The notes beneath the pieces were generated by a model. That model was not told where the DNA came from and made no database searches. It saw only the letters and a list, made by a program, of their open reading frames with translations. Made by a program: the position numbers and the translations under genes. Shown one piece after another: positions 27,826 through 37,741 of a stretch of 64,000 nucleotides of DNA; position 1 is the stretch's first letter; every line of letters starts with the position of its first letter. Origin of the DNA: Candidatus Saccharimonadota bacterium (GTDB lineage Bacteria > Patescibacteriota > Saccharimonadia > Saccharimonadales > Saccharimonadaceae); the NCBI GenBank assembly GCA_946893605.1, contig OX335598.1, positions 1 through 64,000 on the forward strand, written 5' to 3'.

Positions 27826-30039
27826 ATGGCAAAAAAACGAAAGAGTACGAAAAAATCCGCACCAGTCAAGCCGCAGCATAGTTTGCCAGCGGGTTTTTGG
27901 TCACAAGTTGGCGCGGTGATGCTTATTCTTTTGTCGCTACTACTCGTCGTATCGTGGTTTGGTGTCGGCGGTCCGGTTCTGCAATGGATTGATATGGCGA
28001 CTGTAAAAACTATTGGTTACACCGCGTACGCCTTGCCGATATTGCTGATTTATTTGGCGGTTGAAACTTTCCTAGCGGAAGAGAATCAATTACCCGCAGT
28101 GGTGAAATTTGCGGCAATTTTGGAAATTGTGTGGTTTTCTGGATTGTTTGGGTTAATGAAGACGGCTTCGCGTCCGAATTCTGGTGGATTTGTGGGCGAT
28201 ATATTGAATACGGCTACACTGAAAATGGTAGATTCGGCAATTGCTGTAATTATTTATCTAGTTTTGGCGTTTATAACAGTTCTATTTATTACCCAGACGT
28301 CACCGTTTACGGTTTTCAGTAAACTTTGGGAGATGATTAAGAGTAATACCAAGGAGGACGATAATAATCGTTCTATTATGAAAAAGGCCTCAATTGCTCA
28401 GCCGACGGAAGAAGAGAAAAAGACGGACTTGGGAGAAATTAAGCTAAACGCTGGTGTGCCAATAATTGATACAGCCAAAGAGAAAAAGAGCTTATTAAAG
28501 AAAGTAGAGAAGCCAGAGAAGGTCAATGAAGAGCAGGCTTTGGTGGCAACTCGTGATCCGAATTGGGAGGCGCCAAGTTTGGATCTATTAGAGAAGAATG
28601 AAAGCGGTGCTGATGCTGGAGATACGCGCCAGAATGCCCAAATAATTCACGATACGTTGGCTGAATTTAATATTGAGGCGGCGATGGGCGATATTAATGT
28701 TGGTCCAAAAGTTACGCAATACACTTTAAGACCGCCAAGTGGGGTTAAATTGACGCGAATTACAGCGCTGGAAACTAACATTGCGCTTAATTTGGCAGCA
28801 CAAAGTTTAAGGATTGAGGCGCCAATTCCTGGTCAGCGAGCGGTTGGTATTGAAGTGCCTAACCGCAAGGCTGCCGAAGTGCGACTACGAAGTACGTTGT
28901 CGTCGAAACAGTGGGCTGCTGCTCGTGATCCTTTGAGCTTTGGAATTGGTAAGGACATATCTGGTCAAGTTGTTGTGGGCGAGCTGGGAAAGATGCCGCA
29001 TTTGTTGATTGCTGGACAAACGGGTTCTGGTAAGTCTGTGATGATTAATACTTTGCTGTGTAGCTTGCTGTATCGTAATAGTCCGAGTGATATGAAGTTG
29101 ATTTTGGTTGATCCGAAGCAAGTCGAAATGGCGCCATATGCCGATATTCCACATCTTCTTACGCCAGTTATTAATGAACCAGAGAAGACCATTTCAGCTT
29201 TGAAGTGGGCGGTGAATGAAATGGAGCGACGCTACAAATTGTTGGCGGGTGAGAAAATCCGTAATATTAAGGAATATAACAAGAGGCTGCAGTCGCGTGC
29301 TAAGAAGATTGCGATTGCTGATGAAAATGGCAATGTTCAGGAGCATGAAGATGGATCGATGCCGTATATTGTGATTGTGGTGGACGAGATGTCTGATCTC
29401 ATGATGATGGCTAAAAAGGATGTTGAGACGTTAATTGTTCGCTTGGCGCAGAAATCGCGAGCGGTTGGTATTCACTTGGTATTGGCAACGCAGCGTCCTA
29501 GCGTGAACGTGATTACTGGTTTGATTAAGGCGAACGTTCCAGCGCGAATTGCCTTTACGGTGGCTAGCCAGGTTGACAGTATTACGATCTTAGACCAATC
29601 TGGCGCTGAGAAATTATTGGGTCAAGGAGATATGCTATTTTACGTAACAAGTATGAGCAAGCCAAAACGTATTCAGGGTGCTTGGGTGACAGATGATGAA
29701 GTGAATAAAATTGCCGATCATTTGCGTATGCAGATGGCCCCGCAGTACAACGACGAAGTGGTGGCTCAGCCAGTTCAATTGGACGGCAAGGGTGGTGTTG
29801 TTATGGATCTGTCGGAGGGTGGTGACGATAAGTTTAAGGATGCGGTTCGTGTGGTGGTTGAGCGTCGTAAGGCCTCAACAAGTATGCTACAAACGCGCCT
29901 GGGAATTGGTTATCAGCGAGCAGCGCGAATTATTGAAGAGATGGAAGAGCGGGGAATCATTGGTCCGCAGAATGGTTCAAAGCCGCGCGAAGTGTTAATC
30001 TCTAGTCCAGAAGAGCTTGATGAACTGTTGGCGGAATAG
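27826..30039 (+). CDS. ftsK: DNA translocase FtsK/SpoIIIE
   Basis: Pumps chromosome ends through the division septum. Several N-terminal membrane helices (about 25-165), a charged linker, a motor domain with Walker A GQTGSGKS near residue 395 and Walker B IVIVVDEMSDLM, and a C-terminal gamma winged-helix domain (RLGIGYQRAARIIEEMEERGI). The linker is short compared with the 1300-residue E. coli protein. FtsK with XerC-like recombinase at 48 kb could complete dimer resolution. Confidence 0.96.
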   Translation: MAKKRKSTKKSAPVKPQHSLPAGFWSQVGAVMLILLSLLLVVSWFGVGGPVLQWIDMATVKTIGYTAYALPILLIYLAVETFLAEENQLPAVVKFAAILEIVWFSGLFGLMKTASRPNSGGFVGDILNTATLKMVDSAIAVIIYLVLAFITVLFITQTSPFTVFSKLWEMIKSNTKEDDNNRSIMKKASIAQPTEEEKKTDLGEIKLNAGVPIIDTAKEKKSLLKKVEKPEKVNEEQALVATRDPNWEAPSLDLLEKNESGADAGDTRQNAQIIHDTLAEFNIEAAMGDINVGPKVTQYTLRPPSGVKLTRITALETNIALNLAAQSLRIEAPIPGQRAVGIEVPNRKAAEVRLRSTLSSKQWAAARDPLSFGIGKDISGQVVVGELGKMPHLLIAGQTGSGKSVMINTLLCSLLYRNSPSDMKLILVDPKQVEMAPYADIPHLLTPVINEPEKTISALKWAVNEMERRYKLLAGEKIRNIKEYNKRLQSRAKKIAIADENGNVQEHEDGSMPYIVIVVDEMSDLMMMAKKDVETLIVRLAQKSRAVGIHLVLATQRPSVNVITGLIKANVPARIAFTVASQVDSITILDQSGAEKLLGQGDMLFYVTSMSKPKRIQGAWVTDDEVNKIADHLRMQMAPQYNDEVVAQPVQLDGKGGVVMDLSEGGDDKFKDAVRVVVERRKASTSMLQTRLGIGYQRAARIIEEMEERGIIGPQNGSKPREVLISSPEELDELLAE

Positions 30040-30088
30040 CAATTGCTACGATTTATCAGTAGTGAGATTGGCAATATTGGCTGTTTAG

Positions 30089-30160
30089 TGATATAATAGC
30101 AATTGAAATATTAACCTAAGCTTACGTGAGACAGCGTAAGCATCCGTAAATGGATTCCAG
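30089..30160 (+). promoter_or_regulatory. rpsF promoter and structured leader
   Basis: TGATATAAT (30089-30097) drives a leader of about 67 bases with two hairpins: CTTACG pairs with CGTAAG at 30121-30140, then ATCC with GGAT flanking a CCG-containing segment. bS6-bS18 operons in many bacteria carry an S6:S18-binding leader with a conserved CCG; this element could be one, but the match was not checked. Confidence 0.4.
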
Positions 30161-30170
30161 AGGAGGAAAC

Positions 30171-30524
30171 ATGAACGAATACGAACTAACTGTTCTTATT
30201 CACCCGGATTTAGAGGCTAATCTAGATTCAGCGTTGGATAAGGTACGTGGTTTAATCACTGCTAACGGTGGTGAAATTACCAAAGAAGATAACTGGGGCA
30301 AGAAAAAATTGGCCTACACAATCAAGCGTGAAGACTTTGCAGTTTACGTTTGCTTTGAGGTTAAATTGCCAGCACCAGCTTTATTGAAGATTTCAAACAC
30401 ACTTAATATTACTGATGAAGTTTTGCGCTACCTATTGGTAAAAACTGATGAAAAAACTCGTCAAGCATTAAGCGAGCAAAAAGCACGCAACGAAGAATCT
30501 GATTCAAGCGAATCAAGTAAATAA
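30171..30524 (+). CDS. rpsF: 30S ribosomal protein bS6
   Basis: Binds with bS18 to the 30S platform. NEYELTVLIHPDL, the WGKKKLAYTIKREDFAVYV core and a Ser-rich acidic C-terminus (EESDSSESSK) are visible. ATG 30171 with AGGAGGAAA is chosen over the in-frame ATG at 30150. First gene of rpsF-ssb-rpsR. Confidence 0.95.
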   Translation: MNEYELTVLIHPDLEANLDSALDKVRGLITANGGEITKEDNWGKKKLAYTIKREDFAVYVCFEVKLPAPALLKISNTLNITDEVLRYLLVKTDEKTRQALSEQKARNEESDSSESSK

Positions 30525-30559
30525 GCCTAACTGCCGTAAGGTAAAAGAGGGGATAGAAT

Positions 30560-30982
30560 ATGGCACGAAGTATCAATCAAGTGATTTTGTTGGGTAGATT
30601 GACACGCGATCCAGAACAGCGAACAACTGCTTCTGGCAAGAACGTAGTTAGTTTCAGTATCGCTGTTGATCGACAATCTCAAGACGATCAGGCTGACTTT
30701 TTCAATATCACAGCCTGGGATAAACTTGGTGATTTGGTAATGCAATATCTAAGCAAAGGTCGTCGAGTTTTGATCCAAGGACGACTGCGACAGGATAGCT
30801 GGGAAGATAAGGATACTGGTAAAAGGCAGAGTCGAATTGAAGTTACTGCTTCGGATGTAACGTTCTTAGACGGTCCAAATGGCGACAATTCAGGTTCTGC
30901 AGCACCAAAGACTACTAAAAAAGAGGAAGTCGTAACGGAAATTGACGATAAGCCAATTGACCTAAGCGAAATTCCATTCTAA
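30560..30982 (+). CDS. ssb: Single-stranded DNA-binding protein
   Basis: Protects single-stranded DNA and recruits partners through its tail. The OB fold begins [16 protein letters not shown] and continues [10 protein letters not shown]; the 140-residue chain ends in DLSEIPF, the acidic tip that docks repair proteins. It lies between rpsF and rpsR, the standard arrangement. Confidence 0.96.
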   Translation: MARSINQVILLGRLTRDPEQRTTASGKNVVSFSIAVDRQSQDDQADFFNITAWDKLGDLVMQYLSKGRRVLIQGRLRQDSWEDKDTGKRQSRIEVTASDVTFLDGPNGDNSGSAAPKTTKKEEVVTEIDDKPIDLSEIPF

Positions 30983-30995
30983 TAAGGAGATTAAA

Positions 30996-31193
30996 ATGGC
31001 ACAATTGAAGAAAAATCCACCGATTATTTTTGACTATAAAGACGTAAAAACTTTGCAACGTTACATCAATGTTTACGGTCAAATCGAGCCAATCAGCAAG
31101 ACTGGTTTGAGCGAAAAACAGCAGCGAAGCTTGGCAGTAGCAATTAAGCGTGCTCGCCACTTGGCTTTGTTGCCATTTGTCAGCAGCAACTAG
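30996..31193 (+). CDS. rpsR: 30S ribosomal protein bS18
   Basis: Partner of bS6 on the 30S platform. The core reads [19 protein letters not shown] and [20 protein letters not shown]. It has no zinc cysteines. A 13-base gap and an AAGGAG site follow ssb. The length (65 residues) is normal. Confidence 0.95.
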   Translation: MAQLKKNPPIIFDYKDVKTLQRYINVYGQIEPISKTGLSEKQQRSLAVAIKRARHLALLPFVSSN

Positions 31194-31208
31194 GAACGTT
31201 TAATGCGC

Positions 31209-31251
31209 AATATCTCGTTGCTATGATATATTTGGCAGCGAGATATTTTAT
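31209..31251 (+). terminator. Long hairpin between rpsR and efp
   Basis: AATATCTCGTTGC pairs with GCAGCGAGATATT (13 bp, one G-U) around a 13-base loop, followed by TTATT. It probably ends the rpsF-ssb-rpsR message. The loop also holds a TGATATATT element that could start the efp transcript. Confidence 0.65.
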
Positions 31252-31266
31252 TGGAAAGGAGAAAAT

Positions 31267-31827
31267 ATGTATCAGCCAACTGATTTGAAAAAAGGCGTAG
31301 TTTGTCAAATTGACGGCAAGCCATATCGCGTCGTAGAGTACGGACAAAAAGTTATGGGTCGTGGCGGTTCGATTGTTAACGTGAAATTGAAAAACCTAAT
31401 TGACGGAAGTGTTATCCCAAAGACTTTCAAGGGTCAAGAGCGAATCGAAGCTGCGGAAGTAAATAATAAAACTGCGCAATATCTTTATAACGATGGCGAT
31501 AAGTTCTACTTCATGGACCCGACTAGCTTTGAGCAATTTGAGCTGGCTGCGGAAATCGTGGATGACGCTAGTAAATACCTGAAAGAAGGCGACGAATTAA
31601 GCCTTCAATTCTTCGACGGTCGAGTGATCAACGTTGAACTACCAAAGAATAAATATCTGGAAGTTACCTATACGGAAGATGTGGTTAAGGGCGATACGAC
31701 TTCATCTGTGCTAAAAGACGCTACTTTGGAGACGGGGCTAGTTGTCAAAGTTCCAGCGTTTATCAAGCAGGGCGATATTATTAGCGTTGACACATCGACT
31801 GGTGAATATCGCGAGCGAAAGAAATAG
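31267..31827 (+). CDS. efp: Elongation factor P
   Basis: Relieves ribosome stalling at polyproline stretches. Three domains over 186 residues. The loop tip that carries the modified Lys (or Arg) reads VMGRGGSIVN, so the tip residue is Arg, not Lys; the usual flanking Pro is Met. No EpmA/EarP-like modification enzyme is visible nearby. ATG 31267 follows AAAGGAG. Confidence 0.95.
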   Translation: MYQPTDLKKGVVCQIDGKPYRVVEYGQKVMGRGGSIVNVKLKNLIDGSVIPKTFKGQERIEAAEVNNKTAQYLYNDGDKFYFMDPTSFEQFELAAEIVDDASKYLKEGDELSLQFFDGRVINVELPKNKYLEVTYTEDVVKGDTTSSVLKDATLETGLVVKVPAFIKQGDIISVDTSTGEYRERKK

Positions 31828-31836
31828 TCCTATTTA

Positions 31837-32559
31837 ATGAAACAGCGATTAGATAAAGCTCTGGTCGAGCGTGGTTTGGCAACAACAAGATCTCAGGCGG
31901 ATAATTTTATTCGCCTGGGCTATGTTTTTTTGAATAAGAAAATTGTCCAAAAATCAGGGACTATGGTATCTGATTCGGACGAGATAAAGCTCGAGAAGAA
32001 GGAAACTTATGTTTCGCGAGCCGGCTTAAAACTGGCAAGCGTGGCGGAGTATTTTCATCTTAATTTTCAGGATAAAACTGTTCTGGACATTGGCTCGAGT
32101 ACGGGCGGATTTACTGACTATTCGCTGCGTCATGGCGCCAAAAAGGTATTTGCTGTTGATGTTGGAACGGATCAGCTCCATCCAAGTTTGAGGCCGAATC
32201 CAAAAATTGCTCTTCACGAAAAGACTGATATTCGTGATTTTTATGCAGAGGAGGCAATTGATATTATTGTGGGCGATGTGTCGTTTATATCTCTGAGGGA
32301 AATTTTGCCGCACGTGGCAGAAAATTTGATGAGTGCAAATACGATATTGATTGCTATGGTGAAACCTCAGTTTGAGGCGGGGCGGCATCAGGTTAATAAG
32401 GGAATTATTAAAAACGATAAAGTTCGCCGACAGATTTTGTCCGACTTTGAAGATTGGGCAAGGAAATATTTTGTTATTTTAGATAAAAAAGATAGTGAAG
32501 TGGCTGGCAGTAAGGGCAATCTCGAGCGATTTTACAAATTGAAATTAGCTAAACGTTAA
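31837..32559 (+). CDS. tlyA: TlyA-family rRNA methyltransferase
   Basis: A 2'-O-methyltransferase of rRNA. An N-terminal S4 RNA-binding domain (RLDKALVERGLATTRSQAD) is followed by an FtsJ-like Rossmann fold (LDIGSSTGGFTDYSLRHGA, VKPQFEAG). It starts nine bases after efp and its 3' end overlaps the ychF 3' end by 11 bases on the other strand. Confidence 0.9.
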   Translation: MKQRLDKALVERGLATTRSQADNFIRLGYVFLNKKIVQKSGTMVSDSDEIKLEKKETYVSRAGLKLASVAEYFHLNFQDKTVLDIGSSTGGFTDYSLRHGAKKVFAVDVGTDQLHPSLRPNPKIALHEKTDIRDFYAEEAIDIIVGDVSFISLREILPHVAENLMSANTILIAMVKPQFEAGRHQVNKGIIKNDKVRRQILSDFEDWARKYFVILDKKDSEVAGSKGNLERFYKLKLAKR

Positions 32560-33630
32560 ACCTAAACTCAACGACGTCATTTGGCTGCATGATGTAAGTT
32601 TTTCCTTCGGTGCGAATTTTGCCATTTTCGCGAGCCTTAACTTCTGATCCTGCTGCGACTAAATCGTTAAAATCGACAATTTGTGCGGCAATAAATCCGC
32701 GCTCAAAATCTGAGTGAATAACGCCCGCGGCTTGCGGTGCAGTCCAGCCCTTGTGAATTGTCCAAGCTCGGACTTCTTTTTCGCCCGCAGTTAAGTAGCT
32801 TTGTAGTCCGAGCGTATCGTAGGCCGCGTGAATAAGTTTGGCAAGTCCAGTTTCCTTGACGCCGTAGCTTTCTAATAGTTCTTTGGCGTCATTTTCAGAT
32901 AGGCCTTTCAATTCTTCCTCTAGTTTTGCGCAGACAAAGACGGTTTTTGCGGGACTTACAAGTTCGGTCAATTGACTCTGTAGATCGGAATTGTTCAATC
33001 CTTCCTCGTCGACATTAAATGCGTAAATAACGGGTTTGGCGGTAAGGAGGTGGAGGTCGGAAATTGCCTCAAAATCCACATCTGACAGGGCGGAAATTGG
33101 TACGCCTTTTTGTAAATTGTCGATTAAAGATTGCAGATATTCAACTTTTTGGCGAGCTTTGGATTTGCTTTGGCTTCTTTTTGAAGTTGAGGCAGGCGTT
33201 TTTCTTCGAGAGTTTGCAAATCAGCCAGAATCAGCTCAGTATTGATAATATCAATATCCTTTTTTGGGTCAATCGGTGCTTCATCATGGCGCAGAATCTT
33301 TGAATTCTCAAATGCACGAACAACGTGGACAATCGCGTCACACTCTCTGATATTGTGAAGAAACTTATTGCCCAGACCTTCACCCTTAGATGCGCCAGCA
33401 ACCAGCCCAGCGATATCGACGAAAGTGACGGTGGCTGGAATAATTTTTTGCGCGTGACAAAGATCGGCTAAAATTTGCAGGCGATTATCTGGCACGGGAA
33501 CAATTCCTGTGTTCGGCTCAATTGTCGCAAACGGATAATTGGCCGCCAAAATGTCGTTATTTGTTAAAGCGTTAAAAAGTGTCGATTTGCCAACATTTGG
33601 TAAACCAACGATTCCAATAGATAAACTCAT
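32549..33630 (-). CDS. ychF: Ribosome-binding ATPase YchF (frame shift inside)
   Basis: An Obg-family P-loop protein that prefers ATP and binds ribosomes. P-loop [26 protein letters not shown] and a C-terminal TGS domain ([21 protein letters not shown] region to the end) are in order. The frame shifts at a run of five T at 33146-33150 (A on the coding strand); one more base restores [17 protein letters not shown]. No start other than ATG 33630 is needed. Confidence 0.94.
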
Positions 33631-33658
33631 ATATTTATTATATCATCTGCGTAATCTT

Positions 33659-33667
33659 TGATATAAT
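33659..33667 (+). promoter_or_regulatory. Extended -10 promoter for the surface protein and pilus genes
   Basis: TGATATAAT ends seven bases before ATG 33675. It is divergent from ychF, 29 bases away. Confidence 0.6.
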
Positions 33668-33674
33668 TATAAGC

Positions 33675-36650
33675 ATGAGAAGAAAATACTCATTGCCTAA
33701 GGTGGGTATGTTGGCAATAGTAGTGGCTTTAGTTATTTCAGTAACGGCTTTTTTTATCTATACGTACGCGGTGCCAAGCTCGCCAAATTGGACGATAACT
33801 GGTAAATCCTGGGTTACTAAACAATTTAATCCAGAAGACACTACCAACTTCGGATCTAATTGGACTGTCGCTCCAGGGAGATTAAAGAATGTGAAGCCCG
33901 GAGATACGGTTGATTGGTGGTATAGTCTTTTTGTTAGCGGCGGGCCTACTGACAATGTCGTGACTGGAGTTCAGCAGGATGTATTCGATTTAAGCTCAAA
34001 TCAGCCGATGGATAATGATGTCAGTCTGAATGATAGGGGAGCTTGGCATAATGAAGATCCTCGATGGTTTAACGTTATGACGGATTGGAAGGATTATGCT
34101 TGGAAGCGAATGAATAATCCAGCGGGAGTGGATTATCACACTACCTCTATGGAGGCGTTGAACGGTAAATCTCGGCTTGAGGATCTTCATGGCGAGCTTG
34201 GAAAGAATAAATTCATGTATACGCGAGTCATTAAAAGAGAGGATATGGGCAAGCGTATCTGTCAGCGAATTTATTGGAGCAAGCGCAATTCTTTGCCGGT
34301 TTCGGGATGGGGCTATTCGCAGTATGCATGTGTAGAGGTTCCGTATGATTATGACGTAGAGCCTTCGGTCAGTGTTAACTCGGATTACATTGACGCAGAA
34401 AATGTCACGAAAATTGAGGGAATAAATGCTGGGTTGAATAATAAGGGCACGTCAAAAACTCAAAATTCTTCGTATGCACTTGCGCGATTTGTTGTCAGAG
34501 GGGCTGAAGTTTCGGGACTTACAGGCAAGAGCGATGTGGTTTCATTGCCTGGTGGTACTGCTGATAGTGATTGGCCGTGTGCAATTGTGCGACTGATTAA
34601 AGGACAATATAGAGATAGCTTAAATATTGATAGTGGCGCGTGTGGAAAAATTGTTCAAAACACTGGCAGTCAATTAAACACCGGTCAGACTCCAGTGGCT
34701 ACAAATCAGATAGATAATCTGGATAGGATTAAGCTAAGCGCTAACGACAGCCTATGTTATGTGGTTATGGTCAGTAATTACAACGGTTCGGCGCCTTCGA
34801 CGGATTTTAAATACGCGGTTAAGTGTATCAGATCCTCAAAAAGACCGAAGGTTCAGGTTTGGGGCGGTGATATTAAGACAGATAAAGAGGTTATTACCAG
34901 CAGGACATCAAACAATGTGAATGTTCCTGATGAGAATCTTAGCCGTATTGAGCTAGATAAGACCTCTATACGAGCAAAGGGGCTGTGGGGTACAGGTTTA
35001 GACAAAGATGGTAATAAAATTGGAGGCGATGTTCACTTTAGCCCTGGCGAATACGGCTTTAAGGGGGGCAACGACGCTGATCCGCACTGGTCTATAGTAT
35101 GTGCCGAAGATCAGTATGGCGGTAATGGAAATCAAAGGGCATACGATAAGAGCGGTAATGTGGCTGATTTACCCAGTTGTCATGGCGATGCAACTAATCT
35201 AAAAGACGACTATCAAGCCAGAACGGTCGTAACGACACAGTGGCGCGATCCTAGCGGGGGTGATGTATTGCAAGATGGTTATATTACATGTACACCCGAT
35301 TCTATGTATCGCAGTATAGTTGGTGACGCATCGCTCGTCTATAATCCTGATTTTTGTAAGAGGGGCGTTTGGAGAACATCTGACTCTGCGAAGTGGATTA
35401 GTATAAATAGTTTTGGTCGACATACGCATTCTAATAGTAAACCAGACCCAGCGAATCTAAACTGTCGGGATAATACTCGCCCTATAGTAGAAATTATTTC
35501 GTGTTCAAATACGTACGTCTTTAGATTGAAAGGTGTCAACTTGGGAGCGCTAAAAGATGCTAAGAAGCTGGAAATTGGTTTTAATGGAGCTGTGGATAAC
35601 TTTGTTAGAGTGAAGATTAATGGTCATGAAATGAAGGTGTTGGGTAATGAAAACGGCGCAAGACCTGAAGGGACTCAGTACTCTGGTTGGGGTCTTCCGG
35701 GTTATGCTGGAAATTCTCGATTTACTGCTGAGACACAGCCGGGCACTGTTTTATACGAGAATAACAACTTCATCGATATTTATGTAAAATCTAACCCATC
35801 GCATATGGGGCTACTGATCGAGGATATAACATTGGCGTATAAGATGGCCTATACGAATCAGAATGTGTACGGTTCTTGGGGCGAATATGGAATTATTGCT
35901 AATGGTAAGGCAGATTCGGCTTCTGGGGCTGGATTGTCGTCATCGTTTAATGGTCGCTCGGGAGTGACTCCACGTGACTACAACAAGCTAACTTTCGCCA
36001 ATATTCCAAAGTATGGTAATTTCAGTAGCACCAGTTCAGTTCCAGATAATTTTACTTTACCGTCAGTTCGTGGGGCGAGAGGTAATATCTCTGGCAATGT
36101 AGATGTGAATAGTCTAGCTTCGGGTGAATATAACGCTGGAAACGTAACCTTAACGGGGTCAAAATTAAGTGTAGGCAAGAGTATAGTCATAAAGTCCTCG
36201 GGCGTAGTTAGGATTTCGGGCGACTTACTATACACAGACACGAATGATGTGCGTCAATTGCCACAACTAATTATCTACGCGAAAAATATTATCATAGAGC
36301 CTTCGGTTGGAGAGGTGAATGCTTGGTTGATTACTCAGAAAGACGGATATGTTAGTACTTGTGGCGTGGTAATTAGCTTCGGAGATTGGCTAAGTGGAGT
36401 TTCTGAATCTTCTTGCGGTAAGAAGCAACTGAAGGTTAACGGACCAATTAAAACTGGACGCTTGTTCTTGCGACGAACGTACGGCGGAAAACATGCTTCA
36501 TCTGCAAAGAATGATCCGAATATGCATCCTGGAACTCCAGCAGAAATCATCAATTTGAGGGCTGACACTTATATTTGGGCTTACAATAATTATCGAAACA
36601 CTGGCGCGATTAGTACGATGAATGTTCGCGAATTGCCGCCAAGATATTAA
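33675..36650 (+). CDS. Large secreted protein leading the type IV pilus cluster
   Basis: Not recognised as a named family. The 991-residue chain has a basic start and one hydrophobic segment at about 12-32 (signal peptide or anchor), then a long Gly/Asn/Asp/Tyr-rich region with many cysteines likely in disulfides, and a C-terminal region (about 800-991) of beta-strand-like SGN..L.SG..V.I repeats. It ends 44 bases before pilM. Position and composition suggest a pilus-associated adhesin or tip protein; this is inference, and PilY1 similarity was not seen. Confidence 0.7.
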   Translation: MRRKYSLPKVGMLAIVVALVISVTAFFIYTYAVPSSPNWTITGKSWVTKQFNPEDTTNFGSNWTVAPGRLKNVKPGDTVDWWYSLFVSGGPTDNVVTGVQQDVFDLSSNQPMDNDVSLNDRGAWHNEDPRWFNVMTDWKDYAWKRMNNPAGVDYHTTSMEALNGKSRLEDLHGELGKNKFMYTRVIKREDMGKRICQRIYWSKRNSLPVSGWGYSQYACVEVPYDYDVEPSVSVNSDYIDAENVTKIEGINAGLNNKGTSKTQNSSYALARFVVRGAEVSGLTGKSDVVSLPGGTADSDWPCAIVRLIKGQYRDSLNIDSGACGKIVQNTGSQLNTGQTPVATNQIDNLDRIKLSANDSLCYVVMVSNYNGSAPSTDFKYAVKCIRSSKRPKVQVWGGDIKTDKEVITSRTSNNVNVPDENLSRIELDKTSIRAKGLWGTGLDKDGNKIGGDVHFSPGEYGFKGGNDADPHWSIVCAEDQYGGNGNQRAYDKSGNVADLPSCHGDATNLKDDYQARTVVTTQWRDPSGGDVLQDGYITCTPDSMYRSIVGDASLVYNPDFCKRGVWRTSDSAKWISINSFGRHTHSNSKPDPANLNCRDNTRPIVEIISCSNTYVFRLKGVNLGALKDAKKLEIGFNGAVDNFVRVKINGHEMKVLGNENGARPEGTQYSGWGLPGYAGNSRFTAETQPGTVLYENNNFIDIYVKSNPSHMGLLIEDITLAYKMAYTNQNVYGSWGEYGIIANGKADSASGAGLSSSFNGRSGVTPRDYNKLTFANIPKYGNFSSTSSVPDNFTLPSVRGARGNISGNVDVNSLASGEYNAGNVTLTGSKLSVGKSIVIKSSGVVRISGDLLYTDTNDVRQLPQLIIYAKNIIIEPSVGEVNAWLITQKDGYVSTCGVVISFGDWLSGVSESSCGKKQLKVNGPIKTGRLFLRRTYGGKHASSAKNDPNMHPGTPAEIINLRADTYIWAYNNYRNTGAISTMNVRELPPRY

Positions 36651-36694
36651 AAGTTTGCAAATTAAAACGCTAATGTATATAATTATTATTAGTT

Positions 36695-37741
36695 ATGAAA
36701 TTAGCAAAAGGGTTGGGCGAATTCTTCGGACTGGACATCGATACGAATGCGGTGCGGGTGGTTCAATTGTCTCGTACTGGCACGGGATGGAGTTTGTCTC
36801 ATTACGGTTATACGCCAGTTGATTCTAAGATAACGAGTGGCGATTCTCCAGAGTCTAAGCGACGCTTGGGTGAGGCAATTATGACCGCTGTTGGTCAGGC
36901 TGGGATTAAGGCGTCCAATGTAGCTGTCGGTTTGCCGTCAAATAAGACATTCTCGACTATTATTGATGTGCCGAAAGTTCCCGAGCAAGAACTAAAGGCG
37001 ATGATGAAGTATCAAATTGATCAATATATCCCAATGTCTTTGGATGAGGCAGAAGTTGACTGGGCTTTATTGGGCGATAGTTTGCATGCTCAGAATCAGT
37101 ATGAGATTTTGCTGACAAGTACAGCGAAGTCTTACGCAGAAGAGCGTTTGGAACTGGTTGAAAATCTCGGCTTTAATGTGATTGCTGAGGAGCCGAATGC
37201 TATTGCTATGGTTCGCTCTTTATCAGCTACCGATTCTCAGGATGCGCGTTTGATTATCAATATGGGCGAAAATTCAACGGATTTGGCGGTTGTCTACAAC
37301 GGGGCGCCGCGGCTTATTCGTATGATTCCGACAGGGCTTTCGTCTTTGGTTCGATCGGCGGTTCAGAATCTTAGCGTCCAGGAAGATCAAGCTCGTCAAT
37401 TTATTTTGAAATTTGGTTTGGCGCCGGATAAATTAGACGGTCAAGTGTTAAGGGCAATTGATTCAACTCTCGACAATTTTTCTTCAGAGCTAGTAAAATC
37501 TATAAAGTTTTTCCAAACTCGATATCCAAGCGTAGCAGTTTCTGGAATTTTGTTATCAGGGTTTGGTTCAGCTATCCCGCAACTTGATGGATATGTGATG
37601 AATAAAACTGGAGTCCAGTCAATTGCCGCAGATCCGTGGCAGCGTGTTCAAGTTTCTCAGTCAGATCAACAGCAATTGGCGCCGATTGCTTCAGAATTCG
37701 CCATTGCCGTAGGTCTGGCACAAAGGAGTAATATATCATGA
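36695..37741 (+). CDS. pilM: Type IV pilus assembly protein PilM
   Basis: An actin-like ATPase-fold protein on the cytoplasmic face of the pilus inner-membrane platform. FFGLDIDTNAVRVVQL, LIINMGENSTDLAVV and LLSGFGSAIPQLDGY are the family phosphate and adenosine motifs. It overlaps pilN by four bases. The start is ATG 36695; a TATAAT at 36678-36683 lies 11 bases upstream. Confidence 0.92.
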   Translation: MKLAKGLGEFFGLDIDTNAVRVVQLSRTGTGWSLSHYGYTPVDSKITSGDSPESKRRLGEAIMTAVGQAGIKASNVAVGLPSNKTFSTIIDVPKVPEQELKAMMKYQIDQYIPMSLDEAEVDWALLGDSLHAQNQYEILLTSTAKSYAEERLELVENLGFNVIAEEPNAIAMVRSLSATDSQDARLIINMGENSTDLAVVYNGAPRLIRMIPTGLSSLVRSAVQNLSVQEDQARQFILKFGLAPDKLDGQVLRAIDSTLDNFSSELVKSIKFFQTRYPSVAVSGILLSGFGSAIPQLDGYVMNKTGVQSIAADPWQRVQVSQSDQQQLAPIASEFAIAVGLAQRSNIS

